A stretch of 64,000 nt of DNA from Paenibacillus albiflavus (GTDB taxonomy: Bacteria > Bacillota > Bacilli > Paenibacillales > NBRC-103111), in contig NZ_SKFG01000022.1 of the NCBI RefSeq assembly GCF_004344915.1, positions 54,972-118,971 on the forward strand. The letters run 5' to 3'. The notes below the pieces were generated by a model. It made no database searches and had not been told where the DNA came from. It was given only the letters and a program-made list of their open reading frames with translations. How positions within the stretch are numbered: position 1 is the first letter of the stretch; each line of letters begins with the position of its first letter. Below, one piece after another: positions 1-9,407 of the stretch. The position numbers and the translations under genes are program-made.

Positions 1-294
1 CATCGTAACTCCAACAATTCCACTCGATATTACACTTAGAATAGAAATATAAACACTATTCCATAACGCCTCAAGATTCGATGAGTGAGAAGGATCAAAG
101 AATTGCTTATAATTCGCTAGACTGAATGTCCCATCTGTTTTAAAGCTCTCCGCAAATGTCTGATAGAAGGGATAAACGACATATCCTAGTAAAATTAAAA
201 ACAGTGGAGCTACCAATAAATAGACAAAATAAGGTGACGACTGCAAAGACGATTTACGCTTTACTGGCTGCACCCCTTGAAGCTCAATTTTCAT
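1..294 (-). CDS. ABC importer permease, N-terminal part
   Basis: Reading leftward from the ATG at 294, the frame stays open to the window edge (98 codons), so the C-terminal part is missing. After a short charged N-terminus there is a membrane segment at about residues 22-43 (YFVYLLVAPLFLILLG), followed by an 'SLANYKQFF' stretch and the start of a second membrane segment from about residue 76. This layout is usual for inner-membrane permeases of Fe(III)/polyamine/phosphonate-type importers. It begins 10 bp after the ATPase stop codon and is on the same strand, so it should be the third gene of the importer operon. The substrate cannot be told from this fragment. Confidence 0.8.
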   Translation of the reverse strand, partial: MKIELQGVQPVKRKSSLQSSPYFVYLLVAPLFLILLGYVVYPFYQTFAESFKTDGTFSLANYKQFFDPSHSSNLEALWNSVYISILSVISSGIVGVTM

Positions 295-304
295 ATTGGA
301 TACC

Positions 305-1384
305 TCAATCTGTAAAATAGACGCTTTCCTTTGGAATAAAGAAGCTGATCTCTTCATCACGCTGTCGCAATCTATGTCCTTGATTAATGAACATTGCTCT
401 TAGCTGCAATCCGCCAATATCGGTTACATAATTGACACTCATGCCTGTAAATTCAGAGACGACTACCTTCCCTGCAACATCTAACCCTTCTTCATTCGCA
501 TTGCTAGATTCTCGAATCCATTCCGGCCGAATGGAGATCGCTATTTCAGATCCAACCTCAAATTTGCATATCGGTGATGAATTGTGTGCATTGCCGCAAA
601 TCACGATCTCAGGTGTTAAACGAACATAGACATCATTGCCCTCTATGCGCTCAATGATCCCGCTCCATAGATTGGTCTCCCCGATAAAAGTACTGACAAA
701 GCGATTGACAGGTCGATTGTAGATTTCTTCCGGCGATCCAATCTGCTGAACAACTCCGCCTTGCATAACCATAATGCGATCTGACATCGCCATTGCCTCT
801 GCTTGGTCATGCGTAACGTATATCGTCGTTATCCCAAGCTCCATCTGAAGCTTCTTTATTTCTAATCTCGTTTCTTCGCGCAGCTTAGCGTCAAGATTAG
901 ACAAAGGCTCATCAAGCAGCAGAATATTCGGCTCTATAACTAATGCTCTCGCTAATGCGACACGCTGCTGCTGCCCTCCTGATAATTGATCGATTCGCCT
1001 GCTTGCATACGCATCCAAATGTACTTGTTTAAGAGCATCCGTTACCCTCTGCTTAATTTCATCCTTCGTTTTCTTGCGTACCTTAAGTCCAAATGCAACA
1101 TTCTCAAACACCGTCATATGCGGGAATAGTGCATAGTTCTGAAATACCATGCCCGTATTTCGTTTATTAGGAGGTAAATACGTTACATTCTCGTCACCGA
1201 ACAGGATATTGCCTTCTGTCGGATAATAGAACCCAGCGATCATTCGCAGTGTCGTTGTTTTGCCACATCCACTCGGCCCGAGCAACGTAAAGAATTCTCC
1301 AGGTTTAATTGATACATCTACATCCGAAACACCATGTGCTTGACCAAATTGTTTACTAATGTGTTCAAGTGTAACTTGGATCAT
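305..1384 (-). CDS. ABC importer ATP-binding protein (Fe(III)/phosphonate/polyamine type)
   Basis: Cytoplasmic ATPase that would energise the importer, 359 aa. Walker A is GPSGCGKT at about residues 36-43, the ABC signature LSGGQQQ at 134-140, Walker B ILLLDEP at 154-160, and the switch histidine is in THDQAEAM near 192. A C-terminal region of about 110 residues fits a TOBE regulatory domain. GGAGGAGG lies just upstream of the ATG. The length and TOBE tail fit the FbpC/PotA/PhnT group, whose members carry iron(III), polyamines or 2-aminoethylphosphonate. The ligand here is not decided by the sequence. It lies between the binding-protein gene and the permease on the same strand. Confidence 0.93.
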   Translation of the reverse strand: MIQVTLEHISKQFGQAHGVSDVDVSIKPGEFFTLLGPSGCGKTTTLRMIAGFYYPTEGNILFGDENVTYLPPNKRNTGMVFQNYALFPHMTVFENVAFGLKVRKKTKDEIKQRVTDALKQVHLDAYASRRIDQLSGGQQQRVALARALVIEPNILLLDEPLSNLDAKLREETRLEIKKLQMELGITTIYVTHDQAEAMAMSDRIMVMQGGVVQQIGSPEEIYNRPVNRFVSTFIGETNLWSGIIERIEGNDVYVRLTPEIVICGNAHNSSPICKFEVGSEIAISIRPEWIRESSNANEEGLDVAGKVVVSEFTGMSVNYVTDIGGLQLRAMFINQGHRLRQRDEEISFFIPKESVYFTD

Positions 1385-1424
1385 AGCGGCCTCCTCCGAG
1401 ATTCACATCGTTGTTATGTTATAC

Positions 1425-1458
1425 TTCAGGCGGAGTTCTGCTAGCAACTCCGCCTGAA
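1425..1458 (-). terminator. Intercistronic stem-loop between binding protein and ATPase
   Basis: A perfect 13-bp inverted repeat (TTCAGGCGGAGTT / AACTCCGCCTGAA) with an 8-nt loop sits 14 bp after the binding-protein stop. No T-tract follows it, so it looks more like a leaky attenuator or a 3' mRNA stabiliser than a strong terminator. That would favour more binding protein than ATPase and permease. Confidence 0.6.
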
Positions 1459-1471
1459 AATTCAGAACATT

Positions 1472-2572
1472 TTATTTACTTCCTTTGCCTTTGATGTTCT
1501 GATCCCAGTAGCCCATCCATTCTTTCTCTTTATCAGCCATTACTTTCCAATCAATGTCAAGTGGTTTAAGGTCCAAACCATTTAGCCATGCCGGAAGTTT
1601 ATCCTTGCTAATATCAGAGCGTGTCGGAATTTGGAACAGCTTCTCAGCCATCTCAGCACGAATATCTGGATCGAACAAGAAGTCATAGAATTTAGCAGCT
1701 GCATCCTTGTTAGGCGCGCCTTTGATAAGGCCTACACCATCAACAAGAATAGGAGCACCGCTCTTCGGATATACAAAATCAAACGGACGTTTCTTCAATT
1801 CTTTTTGCAGCATAACGTCTTGGAGATTCCATAAGGTGAAAGCACCCTCTTGACGCTCAATCTTCAATTGCATTTGCGTTGGATCCGCTGCATATTCCTT
1901 CGTATTTGCATCAAGCTTCTTTAAGAAATCATAACCTTTTTGTGGATCTGCTGCACCTTGACGGAAGATCATTGCGGAATAAATAGTTCTCATCGTACCA
2001 GATGCAAGTACGTCGCGAATAACGATTTTGCCTTTATACTTCGGATCGATAATATCGTCCCAATCTTGCGGTGCATCTGCTTTATTCTTATACACATCGC
2101 TGTTATACATAATAACTTCTGGCAACAGCATTTCACCGTACCAACGATCTTGCGCATCCTTATACAATGCAGGAACTTGATCGCCGCCACTAGGCTTATA
2201 GGTATCTAGCAATCCTTCATCGGCAGCTGTCATTAAGGCAGATTGTGTTCCACCCCACCAGAAATCACCTTGTGGATTCGCTTTCTCTCCGCGAACACGC
2301 TCAAGAATTTGTTGAGCACCCATCTCTAGCGTTTCAACCTCTATGTTCGGGTACTTCGCATTGAATTTTGGTAGAACGACGTCGAATACGTTCTTGTCTC
2401 TACCAGTGTAAATAACTAATTTCTGCTTCGCGTCATTCGGTTTAGGTGTCTCTGCTGATTTTGGTGCGTCTGTTGCAGTGCTTGATCCCCCACCACTGCT
2501 GCATGCTGTAATGATCATCACAAGGGCTAGCATAACCATTGCATAAACTGAGTATTTCTTTGTGCGTACCAC
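1472..2572 (-). CDS. ABC importer substrate-binding lipoprotein, family 1
   Basis: Extracytoplasmic solute-binding lipoprotein, 366 aa. The start is GTG at 2572, with GGGGGG about 6 bp upstream. A hydrophobic signal peptide ends in a lipobox (ITAC) with the lipidated cysteine at residue 24, followed by a Ser/Gly-rich linker. The mature part begins 'LVIYTGRDKNVFD', the opening strand of AfuA/FbpA-like and 2-aminoethylphosphonate-binding proteins. It has the usual length for the family. It is the first gene of the three-gene importer operon and is preceded by a strong promoter at 2632-2661. Iron(III) is one candidate ligand and aminophosphonate another. The sequence alone does not separate them. 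Confidence 0.9.
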   Translation of the reverse strand: MVRTKKYSVYAMVMLALVMIITACSSGGGSSTATDAPKSAETPKPNDAKQKLVIYTGRDKNVFDVVLPKFNAKYPNIEVETLEMGAQQILERVRGEKANPQGDFWWGGTQSALMTAADEGLLDTYKPSGGDQVPALYKDAQDRWYGEMLLPEVIMYNSDVYKNKADAPQDWDDIIDPKYKGKIVIRDVLASGTMRTIYSAMIFRQGAADPQKGYDFLKKLDANTKEYAADPTQMQLKIERQEGAFTLWNLQDVMLQKELKKRPFDFVYPKSGAPILVDGVGLIKGAPNKDAAAKFYDFLFDPDIRAEMAEKLFQIPTRSDISKDKLPAWLNGLDLKPLDIDWKVMADKEKEWMGYWDQNIKGKGSK

Positions 2573-2631
2573 TTAAGTCCCCCCTCAAATTAAGCCTAGT
2601 ATTCTGTTAGGTAATTTTTACCTTGGAGAAA

Positions 2632-2661
2632 ATTGTATATTAGAAAAAAAAAGCTGTCAAT
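2632..2661 (-). promoter_or_regulatory. Sigma-A promoter of the ABC importer operon
   Basis: On the minus strand there is TTGACA (2661-2656), an 18-bp spacer and TACAAT (2637-2632). The transcript start would fall about 50 bp upstream of the GTG at 2572. Confidence 0.75.
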
Positions 2662-2677
2662 GCTTGGATTGGCAGCA
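2654..2677. promoter_or_regulatory. Inverted repeat over the -35 box, candidate operator
   Basis: GCTGTCAAT (2654-2662) and ATTGGCAGC (2669-2677) form a 9-bp inverted repeat with one mismatch around a 6-bp centre. The left arm covers the importer -35 box, a position suited to a repressor site. The regulator is unknown. Confidence 0.4.
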
Positions 2678-2755
2678 CATATTTAGTACAATATAGTTAT
2701 TTGATCGCAATTTTATACTAAGGGACACTAGGATATATGAAGGAGTCAAGACACG

Positions 2756-4048
2756 ATGACAACTATACCCGATCAACAAATATTTCTTCATCTGCTGCAA
2801 AATGAATTCAAGCTTGCAACTGGCTGCACTGATCCAGCCGCAATTGCTTCAACCGTAGCTAGAGCTGCCGAACAATTACCTAGCAGACAACTAGATGATG
2901 TTGCCAGCATTGAAATTGAGCTCAGTCCTAATATTCTAAAGAACGGCTACAATGTAGACATTCCTGGCACTTCCGCAAGAGGCATTCCGCTTGCCGTTGC
3001 TTTAGGTTATGTCATGGGGGATTCCTCAGTAGGATTTGAAATTTTCCAAGGCTTAAAGGAAGAGCATGTCGTCCTTGCAGAACAGCTTGTTGCTGCCAAG
3101 AAAATTACCATTAAGCAAAAAGCGGAAGGTACAGAATTATCCATATACTGTATCCTTACATCGACTAAGGGAGATCATGTAGAAGTTCTGGTTAAGCAGG
3201 ATTATTTTAATACGCAGCATATTAAACTAAATGGTCAAACTATTTATAATAATGAAGGAAATCCAAAATCCAAAGTCGCAGATAAAGGCTACTCTCTCAA
3301 AGACCTCAAAGCTTTCATCGAGCAGACGCCCATTGAAGACCTAGCGTTCGTCGCTGATGGTATCCGCACGAATATCGCATTTCTTGAAGAAGGTTTACAG
3401 AATCCTAGAGGACTTAAGATCGGAAAAATTCTTACAAGTGCTTACGAAGGTCAGATCGATTCCAAAGCTATCTCCGATATCAGCATGAGAATCAAAATGC
3501 TGACATCAGCGGCAGTTGATTCCCGCATGGGAGGATCACCTCTAGCTGTTATGTCTAGTGGGGGCAGCGGAAACCTGGGACTAGGCGGAACAATCCCGAT
3601 TGTGGTCGTATGCGAGCATTATCAATTTACCGATGAACAACGGATTCGCGCTGTAGCTCTGGCAAACTTAGTTCATATCTATATGAAGCAAATGATTGGC
3701 AGATTAACAGCAGTATGCGGCGGCGTGCTTGTTGGAATGGGAACTGCGGCTGCAATTGTGTGGCTGCATGGTGGAACGATTCAGCAGATGGAAGGCGCAA
3801 TCAACAATATTGCAGCTAACATCACAGGTATGATCTGTGATGGTGCGAATTACGGCTGCTCTTTTAAAGTAAGTACAGCACAAGTGGAAGCTTACTTTGC
3901 TGCCGTCCTGGCACTTCAGAATTGCATGGCAACTTCAACTGAGGGAATTGTCGGTGCCGATAACAAACAGACGCTATCCAATATCGCGAACATTTTCAAA
4001 GAAATGAGCAAAATGGACCCTGTCGTCCTTCAAATGATTCCAAACTAA
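2756..4048 (+). CDS. L-cysteine desulfidase family protein (UPF0597/CyuA-like)
   Basis: 430 aa, start ATG at 2756 with GAAGGAG 10 bp upstream. The protein belongs to the serine-dehydratase-alpha-like UPF0597 family, which includes E. coli CyuA (YhaM) and archaeal CdsB. Family members break L-cysteine down to pyruvate, ammonia and sulfide with a [4Fe-4S] cluster. Cysteines at 24 (in TGCTDPAA), 321 (VCGGV), 361 (MICDGA) and 368 (YGCSFK) match the cluster ligands, and the spacings of 40 and 7 between the last three agree with CdsB as I recall it. It is a single gene, divergent from the importer, with its own terminator. Cysteine desulfidase is the best guess; other substrates are possible. Confidence 0.85.
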   Translation: MTTIPDQQIFLHLLQNEFKLATGCTDPAAIASTVARAAEQLPSRQLDDVASIEIELSPNILKNGYNVDIPGTSARGIPLAVALGYVMGDSSVGFEIFQGLKEEHVVLAEQLVAAKKITIKQKAEGTELSIYCILTSTKGDHVEVLVKQDYFNTQHIKLNGQTIYNNEGNPKSKVADKGYSLKDLKAFIEQTPIEDLAFVADGIRTNIAFLEEGLQNPRGLKIGKILTSAYEGQIDSKAISDISMRIKMLTSAAVDSRMGGSPLAVMSSGGSGNLGLGGTIPIVVVCEHYQFTDEQRIRAVALANLVHIYMKQMIGRLTAVCGGVLVGMGTAAAIVWLHGGTIQQMEGAINNIAANITGMICDGANYGCSFKVSTAQVEAYFAAVLALQNCMATSTEGIVGADNKQTLSNIANIFKEMSKMDPVVLQMIPN

Positions 4049-4055
4049 GTTTTAC

Positions 4056-4094
4056 AAAAAAGTGGCTCCTGATAAAATCAGAAGCCACTTTTTC
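4056..4094. terminator. Bidirectional intrinsic terminator
   Basis: AGTGGCT (4061-4067) pairs with AGCCACT (4083-4089), flanked by an A-run on the left and a T-run on the right. It serves the desulfidase gene on the plus strand and rodA on the minus strand. Confidence 0.85.
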
Positions 4095-4133
4095 TTAAGA
4101 GTCCCTTGTTACAGCTCAGGGCTCTTTCCTATA

Positions 4134-5288
4134 TTATTCACCTTGTTCATATGCAGATAATTTGTCCTGATGCAGTCGAACACTCATCACGAGTCCCATC
4201 GAAACCATGTTGATTAAGAGTGAGGTTCCGCCATAAGAGATGAATGGCAATGTGATACCCGTAATGGGCATAAGCCCGATCAACATACCGACATTCTGAA
4301 AAATTTGCAATACGAACATCGAAACGATTCCAATAATAATGTATGATCCGCTAAGCTGAGTACTCTGAATTGCAGTCAGGATCATCCGATAAATAAGCAC
4401 AAAGTACAGTAGCAGCAGTATGGCGCTTCCACGAAAACCAAATTCTTCGCCCACTACAGCAAAGATCGCATCGGTATAAGCAAGCGGAATGCGCCTGTCG
4501 TGAACCATATCACCTTGCAAATATCCCTGACCTGTAAGTCCACCCGAACCGATCGCTGTCATCGAATTGACCTTTTGATAGCTCCAGTCCTTGTTAACCG
4601 TCTCGGGATACAAGAAAGAATCAAGCCGTACTACCCAGTGTGCAAAGTTATGATTACTCAGATACTGGACAATTTGATCATGATACGAGTCGTAGAGATA
4701 ATATCCACCAAACGCGACGACACCGATAATCACGAGACCAATAAGCACATGCGTATATTTAATATTTCCAATCCAATACATGCCGATGAGAATGATCAAG
4801 TAAATCGCCGCATTTCCCATGTCAGGGAACTTCATTACCATTAGGAATGGTACAAGTACGATTAGCCCAATCGGCAGAACATCTTGAACAAAAGTGAGCT
4901 GTTCTCCTTTTCTCTTGCTTAGCAGCGCAGCTATTACAATAATTAGAATAAGCTTCATCAGCTCGGCAGGTTGAAACTGGATACTCCCAAACTCAAACCA
5001 GCCTTTTGCACCTTTAATTTCTTTACTAAAGAAAAAGACACCAATTAGCGAAGCTATTCCAACACCATAAATATAATACCAATATTTTAACAATATTCGA
5101 TAGTCAAAAAATGATGTTGCTATAAATCCAGCTAACCCAACTCCTATTACTGCTAAGCTCTTTTTGATCGAGATATTAATCGTTATATCATCAATTGTTG
5201 CGCTATACACAAGCAATAACGACATCACCATAAATCCGATCAACGTAACCACGATGTAAGGATCAAATTGTTTTATTTTACGAAGCAA
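4134..5288 (-). CDS. rodA: SEDS peptidoglycan glycosyltransferase RodA
   Basis: 384-aa polytopic membrane protein of the SEDS family (FtsW/RodA/SpoVE), which polymerises lipid II into glycan strands together with a class B penicillin-binding protein. About ten hydrophobic segments are visible. The 'MTAIGSGGLTGQGYLQGD' region and the 'ITLPFISYGGTSLL' signature near the C-terminus are typical of the family. The start is TTG at 5288, because GAGGA lies 7 bp upstream and no in-frame ATG fits. It follows minD by 10 bp and lies downstream of mreBCD, so RodA (elongation) is preferred over FtsW or SpoVE. Confidence 0.9.
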   Translation of the reverse strand: MLRKIKQFDPYIVVTLIGFMVMSLLLVYSATIDDITINISIKKSLAVIGVGLAGFIATSFFDYRILLKYWYYIYGVGIASLIGVFFFSKEIKGAKGWFEFGSIQFQPAELMKLILIIVIAALLSKRKGEQLTFVQDVLPIGLIVLVPFLMVMKFPDMGNAAIYLIILIGMYWIGNIKYTHVLIGLVIIGVVAFGGYYLYDSYHDQIVQYLSNHNFAHWVVRLDSFLYPETVNKDWSYQKVNSMTAIGSGGLTGQGYLQGDMVHDRRIPLAYTDAIFAVVGEEFGFRGSAILLLLYFVLIYRMILTAIQSTQLSGSYIIIGIVSMFVLQIFQNVGMLIGLMPITGITLPFISYGGTSLLINMVSMGLVMSVRLHQDKLSAYEQGE

Positions 5289-5298
5289 AGCACATTCC

Positions 5299-6096
5299 TC
5301 ATCCTATCCCGAGCAGTTTCTTCATTTTGCTAAACATTCCAGGCTTAGTTTGATCAAGCGGACTAAGTGGTACAGAATCCCCTAAGATACGCCTAGCGAT
5401 GTTTCGATAAGCGATTGAAGCTCGTGATGTATCGCTCATCACAGTTGGCTCCCCAGAGTTCGCAGCTTTAATCACATGTTCATCATCAGGAACAATTCCT
5501 AGCAAATCGATGGCAAGAATAGAGCAAATCTCGTCAACTTCGAGCATCTCACCCTTTTTAACCATGTTAGGACGAATTCGATTAATAATTAGTTTAGGTG
5601 ATTTGATATTGGCTTGCTCCAATAATCCTATGACGCGATCCGCATCACGGGTTGAAGTAAGCTCAGGCGTCGTAACAACAATGGCATGGTCAGCACCTGC
5701 TATTGCATTGCGAAATCCTTGCTCAATCCCGGCTGGGCAATCGATAATGACATAATCAAAATCAGCTTTGAGTTCATCTACAATTCGTTTAACCTCTTCA
5801 GGCTCAATACTGTTTTTGTCTGCAGTCTGAGCTGCGGGCAGCATATAAAGCTCATTAAATCGTTTGTCGCGAACAAGCGCTTGATTCAAACGACAACGTT
5901 CTTTGGCTACATCGAGGATATTATAGATAATCCGATTCTCTAGTCCCATTACGACATCCAAGTTTCTAAGCCCAATATCGGTATCTACCATACATACTTT
6001 TTTGCCAAGCAGTGCAAGTGCAGATCCGACGTTCGCAGAAGTTGTCGTCTTACCAACACCGCCTTTGCCGGATGTAACCACGATCGCTTCCCCCAT
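5299..6096 (-). CDS. minD: Septum site-determining ATPase MinD
   Basis: Membrane-associated ATPase of the ParA/MinD class, 265 aa. With MinC it blocks FtsZ ring assembly near poles and old septa. The deviant Walker A motif GKGGVGKTTT spans residues 10-19, the switch region contains 'DTDIGLRNLDVVMG', and 'DYVIIDCPAGIEQG' carries the Walker B aspartate. The C-terminal FSKMKKLLGIG is the amphipathic membrane-targeting helix. It lies 66 bp downstream of minC. No minE or divIVA is in the window. Confidence 0.97.
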   Translation of the reverse strand: MGEAIVVTSGKGGVGKTTTSANVGSALALLGKKVCMVDTDIGLRNLDVVMGLENRIIYNILDVAKERCRLNQALVRDKRFNELYMLPAAQTADKNSIEPEEVKRIVDELKADFDYVIIDCPAGIEQGFRNAIAGADHAIVVTTPELTSTRDADRVIGLLEQANIKSPKLIINRIRPNMVKKGEMLEVDEICSILAIDLLGIVPDDEHVIKAANSGEPTVMSDTSRASIAYRNIARRILGDSVPLSPLDQTKPGMFSKMKKLLGIG

Positions 6097-6162
6097 GAAC
6101 GTTCACTCCCTATAAATATATAATTCCCACAAATTTGCTATTTCTAACAGTTATAACGATCA

Positions 6163-6810
6163 TTAGTCTGATGGAAGCAATTGATGTAGATGTTTCATCG
6201 TATCGATCTCCATCACACCTTCTTTAATATAAGCAAATTCCATATAACCTTTACTTACACTGTCATCATCAGGTGCTCTGGATAAAACTTCAGCAATTTT
6301 GAGCTGCATTGGACTTAAGTAAGACGCAGCGATAATCGCTGTTTCATCCCCTTCACTTCCTGCATGTGCCATTCCTCGTAATGCGCCTAATATATAAATA
6401 GACCCTGTGGATACAATGGATCCACCCGGGTTTACATCACCAAGAAACAATAAATCTCCCTTATGCTCAAGAACTTGTCCCGAACGAACGATTCCCTTGA
6501 TTTGCTTTAAACGACTAGGCGTTTGCGCTGGTTCAGGATCTGCGTCCGATTCAATTGATTGAATGAGCAAGTTGCCCTTCTGCTTGATAATATCTCGAAT
6601 CTGGTCCTTCTGGAATTCCGTTATATGGCGTCTGCCAAGCTTCACATGAACATGAATAATCGGTCCTGTAAAAAACTGTTCATGCGTTTTCTCCAATATA
6701 TAATTAAGCTCACGCAGCAATAACTCATAATTACAGTGGTCATTCAGGTAAAAAACTAATCCATCCTTGATGCCTTTAATCGTAACGTATTGTTTTCTCC
6801 TAGCAGTCAT
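6163..6810 (-). CDS. minC: Septum site-determining protein MinC
   Basis: 215 aa. MinC inhibits FtsZ polymerisation and is carried to the membrane by MinD. The N-terminal half is the FtsZ-acting domain. The C-terminal half has the beta-helix pattern 'GDVNPGGSIVSTGSIYILG' that makes the dimer and MinD contact, ending in 'AASYLSPMQLKIAE'. GGGAGG lies about 11 bp before the ATG. It sits between mreD and minD, as in the Bacillus mre-min cluster. Confidence 0.95.
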   Translation of the reverse strand: MTARRKQYVTIKGIKDGLVFYLNDHCNYELLLRELNYILEKTHEQFFTGPIIHVHVKLGRRHITEFQKDQIRDIIKQKGNLLIQSIESDADPEPAQTPSRLKQIKGIVRSGQVLEHKGDLLFLGDVNPGGSIVSTGSIYILGALRGMAHAGSEGDETAIIAASYLSPMQLKIAEVLSRAPDDDSVSKGYMEFAYIKEGVMEIDTMKHLHQLLPSD

Positions 6811-6865
6811 TTATTTCCCAACCTCCCACTCTATACATTTCTGCTTATAAGCAGGATTCTCCTTC

Positions 6866-7402
6866 TTATCTCGAGGAATCCTCCTGAACTTTTTTAAGTG
6901 AGATCAGGTTATCAAGCAGCTTGCGGACGGGCAAATAGATTGCTAATGCGACCAGCATGCTGAATAGAGCGCTTGGCAGAATATTATGAGTGAACGCACG
7001 TAAATAATCCATATGAGTGACCTTAAATAACAGATAAGTTCCATACATGATAGATTCAAAGAATATATAGCTAAGACCAATTAAGAGCGTAATATTCAGG
7101 ATAAAATAAGGCTTGCGAGCTTGTAGTAACCCAAGTAAATAAGCTGTAAGCCCCATCGCAAAGGAATGAACCCCTAACATATGGCCATAGAACATGAAGT
7201 CCTGTAAAATCCCGAAAATCAAGCCATACATTAACGCCTTATGTCTACCCATATATAAAGCAACATACATAATCAAGACAAATACGATATTAGGGGAAAC
7301 ATGTACATCCGATTGCCAAGAAACAGGTAAGATCCAATTGAACCATGTACTCTGTAAGAAAAACATAAGCAGGCATAAGAGCCAAATGGAATGGCGTTTC
7401 AT
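6866..7402 (-). CDS. mreD: Rod shape-determining protein MreD
   Basis: 178-aa membrane protein with about five hydrophobic segments spread over the full length. MreD belongs to the elongation complex that links MreB filaments to the cell-wall synthesis enzymes. MreD proteins diverge strongly in sequence, so the identification leans on the membrane topology, the length and the position: 3 bp after mreC and just before minC. Confidence 0.9.
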   Translation of the reverse strand: MKRHSIWLLCLLMFFLQSTWFNWILPVSWQSDVHVSPNIVFVLIMYVALYMGRHKALMYGLIFGILQDFMFYGHMLGVHSFAMGLTAYLLGLLQARKPYFILNITLLIGLSYIFFESIMYGTYLLFKVTHMDYLRAFTHNILPSALFSMLVALAIYLPVRKLLDNLISLKKVQEDSSR

Positions 7403-7405
7403 CTC

Positions 7406-8266
7406 TTACCCCTTTTCTGGCACTTCGACCACAAACACTTCGCGGATTTTATGGAATTGAGCAAATGGTTCGATCATCACTTTATGCGTGATTCCAAAAT
7501 CACCAACGTCTCGGCTAACGACCTTCCCGATCGGAATACCCTCAGGGAACACCTGACCATAACCAGAAGTAATAATGGTATCACCCACAGCAATCTTATC
7601 GTTCTGGTCTACACGCGTCATCACGAGTTGACCTTTCTCATAGCTCTCAATAATTCCATACGATTCATTCTCGCGACCTTGCGCGGTAGCTGCAATTGCT
7701 TTGGTTGTATTGTCAGTATCTGTAATATCTGTCAAAAGCTGAACGGTAGAACTGAATGGAGCAACGGTCTGGATTCTGCCAATTAAGCCGTCAATCGTAC
7801 TAACAGCCATGTTCGGCTTGATGCCATCCTTCTCCCCAAGATTAATCGTAATCGTATTGGTGTAAGCGTCAATCGTATTAGCTGACACGACTTCAGCAAT
7901 CCGATATCGGTAATCATTCGCTTGCTTCTGATGTTCCGTGAATTTCAAATCTTCCTTCAGACGCTTATTCTGCGCTTCCAAATCATTGAGACGCTGCGTA
8001 TCTCGAGCATACTGCGTCAATGTCAATTTGAGTGTTTTATTCTCTGTATAAATGACACGCAGCTTGCTTATATCTTCAAAGAAACCCGCTACATAGCCAG
8101 CGGGCTTATAAAATAATCTTTGAGTCCAGGAAACCGTATCTCTAACAAATTTTTCAGGCCATGTACCGCCTGCTCTACCACCTAAGGTCAATCCCATCAG
8201 AATGAAAAATAGGATCAGAGCAAGCATCAAAAAAATGAGCCTTTTATTCCCCATAAACTTGAACAA
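7406..8266 (-). CDS. mreC: Rod shape-determining protein MreC
   Basis: About 286 aa: a short cytoplasmic N-terminus, one membrane helix (LIFLMLALILFFILMGLTLG), a coiled coil at about residues 70-110, and a beta-rich extracellular domain containing 'DGLIGRIQTVAPFSSTVQLLTD', typical of MreC. It scaffolds the elongation machinery outside the membrane. Start: AGAAGG is followed 7-8 bp later by TTG at 8266 (giving MFKFMGNKR), which I prefer. GTG at 8275 overlaps the ribosome site and ATG at 8254 is farther away. It follows mreB by 30 bp. Confidence 0.93.
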   Translation of the reverse strand: MFKFMGNKRLIFLMLALILFFILMGLTLGGRAGGTWPEKFVRDTVSWTQRLFYKPAGYVAGFFEDISKLRVIYTENKTLKLTLTQYARDTQRLNDLEAQNKRLKEDLKFTEHQKQANDYRYRIAEVVSANTIDAYTNTITINLGEKDGIKPNMAVSTIDGLIGRIQTVAPFSSTVQLLTDITDTDNTTKAIAATAQGRENESYGIIESYEKGQLVMTRVDQNDKIAVGDTIITSGYGQVFPEGIPIGKVVSRDVGDFGITHKVMIEPFAQFHKIREVFVVEVPEKG

Positions 8267-8296
8267 CAGCAACACCTTCTCAGAATCTGATAAATC

Positions 8297-9316
8297 CTAC
8301 CCTTTTTTGTATCTAGCTCCATTGTTCTTGAATAAATCCAAATGATCAAGAGATAGTCCTGTTCCAATCGCAACGCAATCCAGTGCATTCTCCGCAACAA
8401 TAACAGGCATACCAGTTTCACCAGTAAGCAATTTATCCAAATTACGCAGCATACCACCGCCACCTGTTAACACAATACCACGATCAATGATATCGGCAGC
8501 AAGCTCAGGAGGACATTTCTCCAAGGTAACCTTAACTGCTTCAACAATCGAATTGAGTGTATCAGTTAGCGCTTCTGTAATCTCCTCAGATGTTACCGTT
8601 AATTCCTTCGGCAGACCGCTGACTAGATCACGTCCACGAATTTCGAATGATTCCGTTTGTTCAAGCGGCAATGCTGAACCAAGCTCCATTTTCAGTGTCT
8701 CTGAAGTTCTTTCCCCGATCAATAAGCTGTACGTTTTCTTAATGTATTGCATGATGGCCTCATCCATTTCATCTCCTGCGACACGAATGGAACGGCTTGT
8801 CACGATACTTCCTAGTGATATTACTGCTACTTCAGTCGTACCGCCTCCGATGTCTACAACCATGGAGCCTGTTGGTTCCCATACAGGTAAACCTGCGCCA
8901 ATTGCTGCTGCAAGCGGCTCTTCGATCGTATGCGCCTCTTTGGCACCTGCTTGCTTAGCTGCGTCTGTAACTGCACGCTTCTCTACTGCTGTAATGCCAG
9001 ATGGCACACATACCATTACATTCGGATTACGTCCGAACATCGATTTCTTCTGGGCTTGACGCAAAAAATAACGCATCATCGCAGCAGTAGTTTCGAAATC
9101 TGCAATAACGCCATCCTTCATTGGTCGAATCGCGCGAATATTACCAGGCGTACGCCCAATCATTTTCTTCGCATCATTACCTACGGCCTCAATTGTTTTT
9201 GTATCTGTACGCTGAGCAACCACGGATGGTTCTCGCACAATAATACCTTTTCCTTTTTCAAAAACAAGCGTGTTAGCTGTACCTAAATCAATACCTAAAT
9301 CTTTTCCACCGAACAT
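8297..9316 (-). CDS. mreB: Rod shape-determining actin MreB
   Basis: 339-aa bacterial actin that forms membrane-bound filaments guiding lateral cell-wall synthesis. The phosphate-1 motif is 'GIDLGTANT' at residues 8-16, phosphate-2 is '[15 protein letters not shown]', and the adenosine region is '[17 protein letters not shown]'. Length is normal for the family. It is the first gene of mreBCD-minCD-rodA. A 91-bp gap separates it from radC, so a promoter may lie there. Confidence 0.97.
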   Translation of the reverse strand: MFGGKDLGIDLGTANTLVFEKGKGIIVREPSVVAQRTDTKTIEAVGNDAKKMIGRTPGNIRAIRPMKDGVIADFETTAAMMRYFLRQAQKKSMFGRNPNVMVCVPSGITAVEKRAVTDAAKQAGAKEAHTIEEPLAAAIGAGLPVWEPTGSMVVDIGGGTTEVAVISLGSIVTSRSIRVAGDEMDEAIMQYIKKTYSLLIGERTSETLKMELGSALPLEQTESFEIRGRDLVSGLPKELTVTSEEITEALTDTLNSIVEAVKVTLEKCPPELAADIIDRGIVLTGGGGMLRNLDKLLTGETGMPVIVAENALDCVAIGTGLSLDHLDLFKNNGARYKKG

Positions 9317-9407
9317 ACGTGGAGCTCCTTCCTGCTATGCAAAAACTTTGTGTTCTGGTGAAGCACAATGCATTCATTATACTTGAAAATGTATCCCAAG
9401 GCTAATG

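Noticed and set aside
8487..9059. Open frame of 190 codons antisense to mreB
   Set aside because: It mirrors the codons of a clear MreB gene, has no ribosome site and no recognisable protein features.
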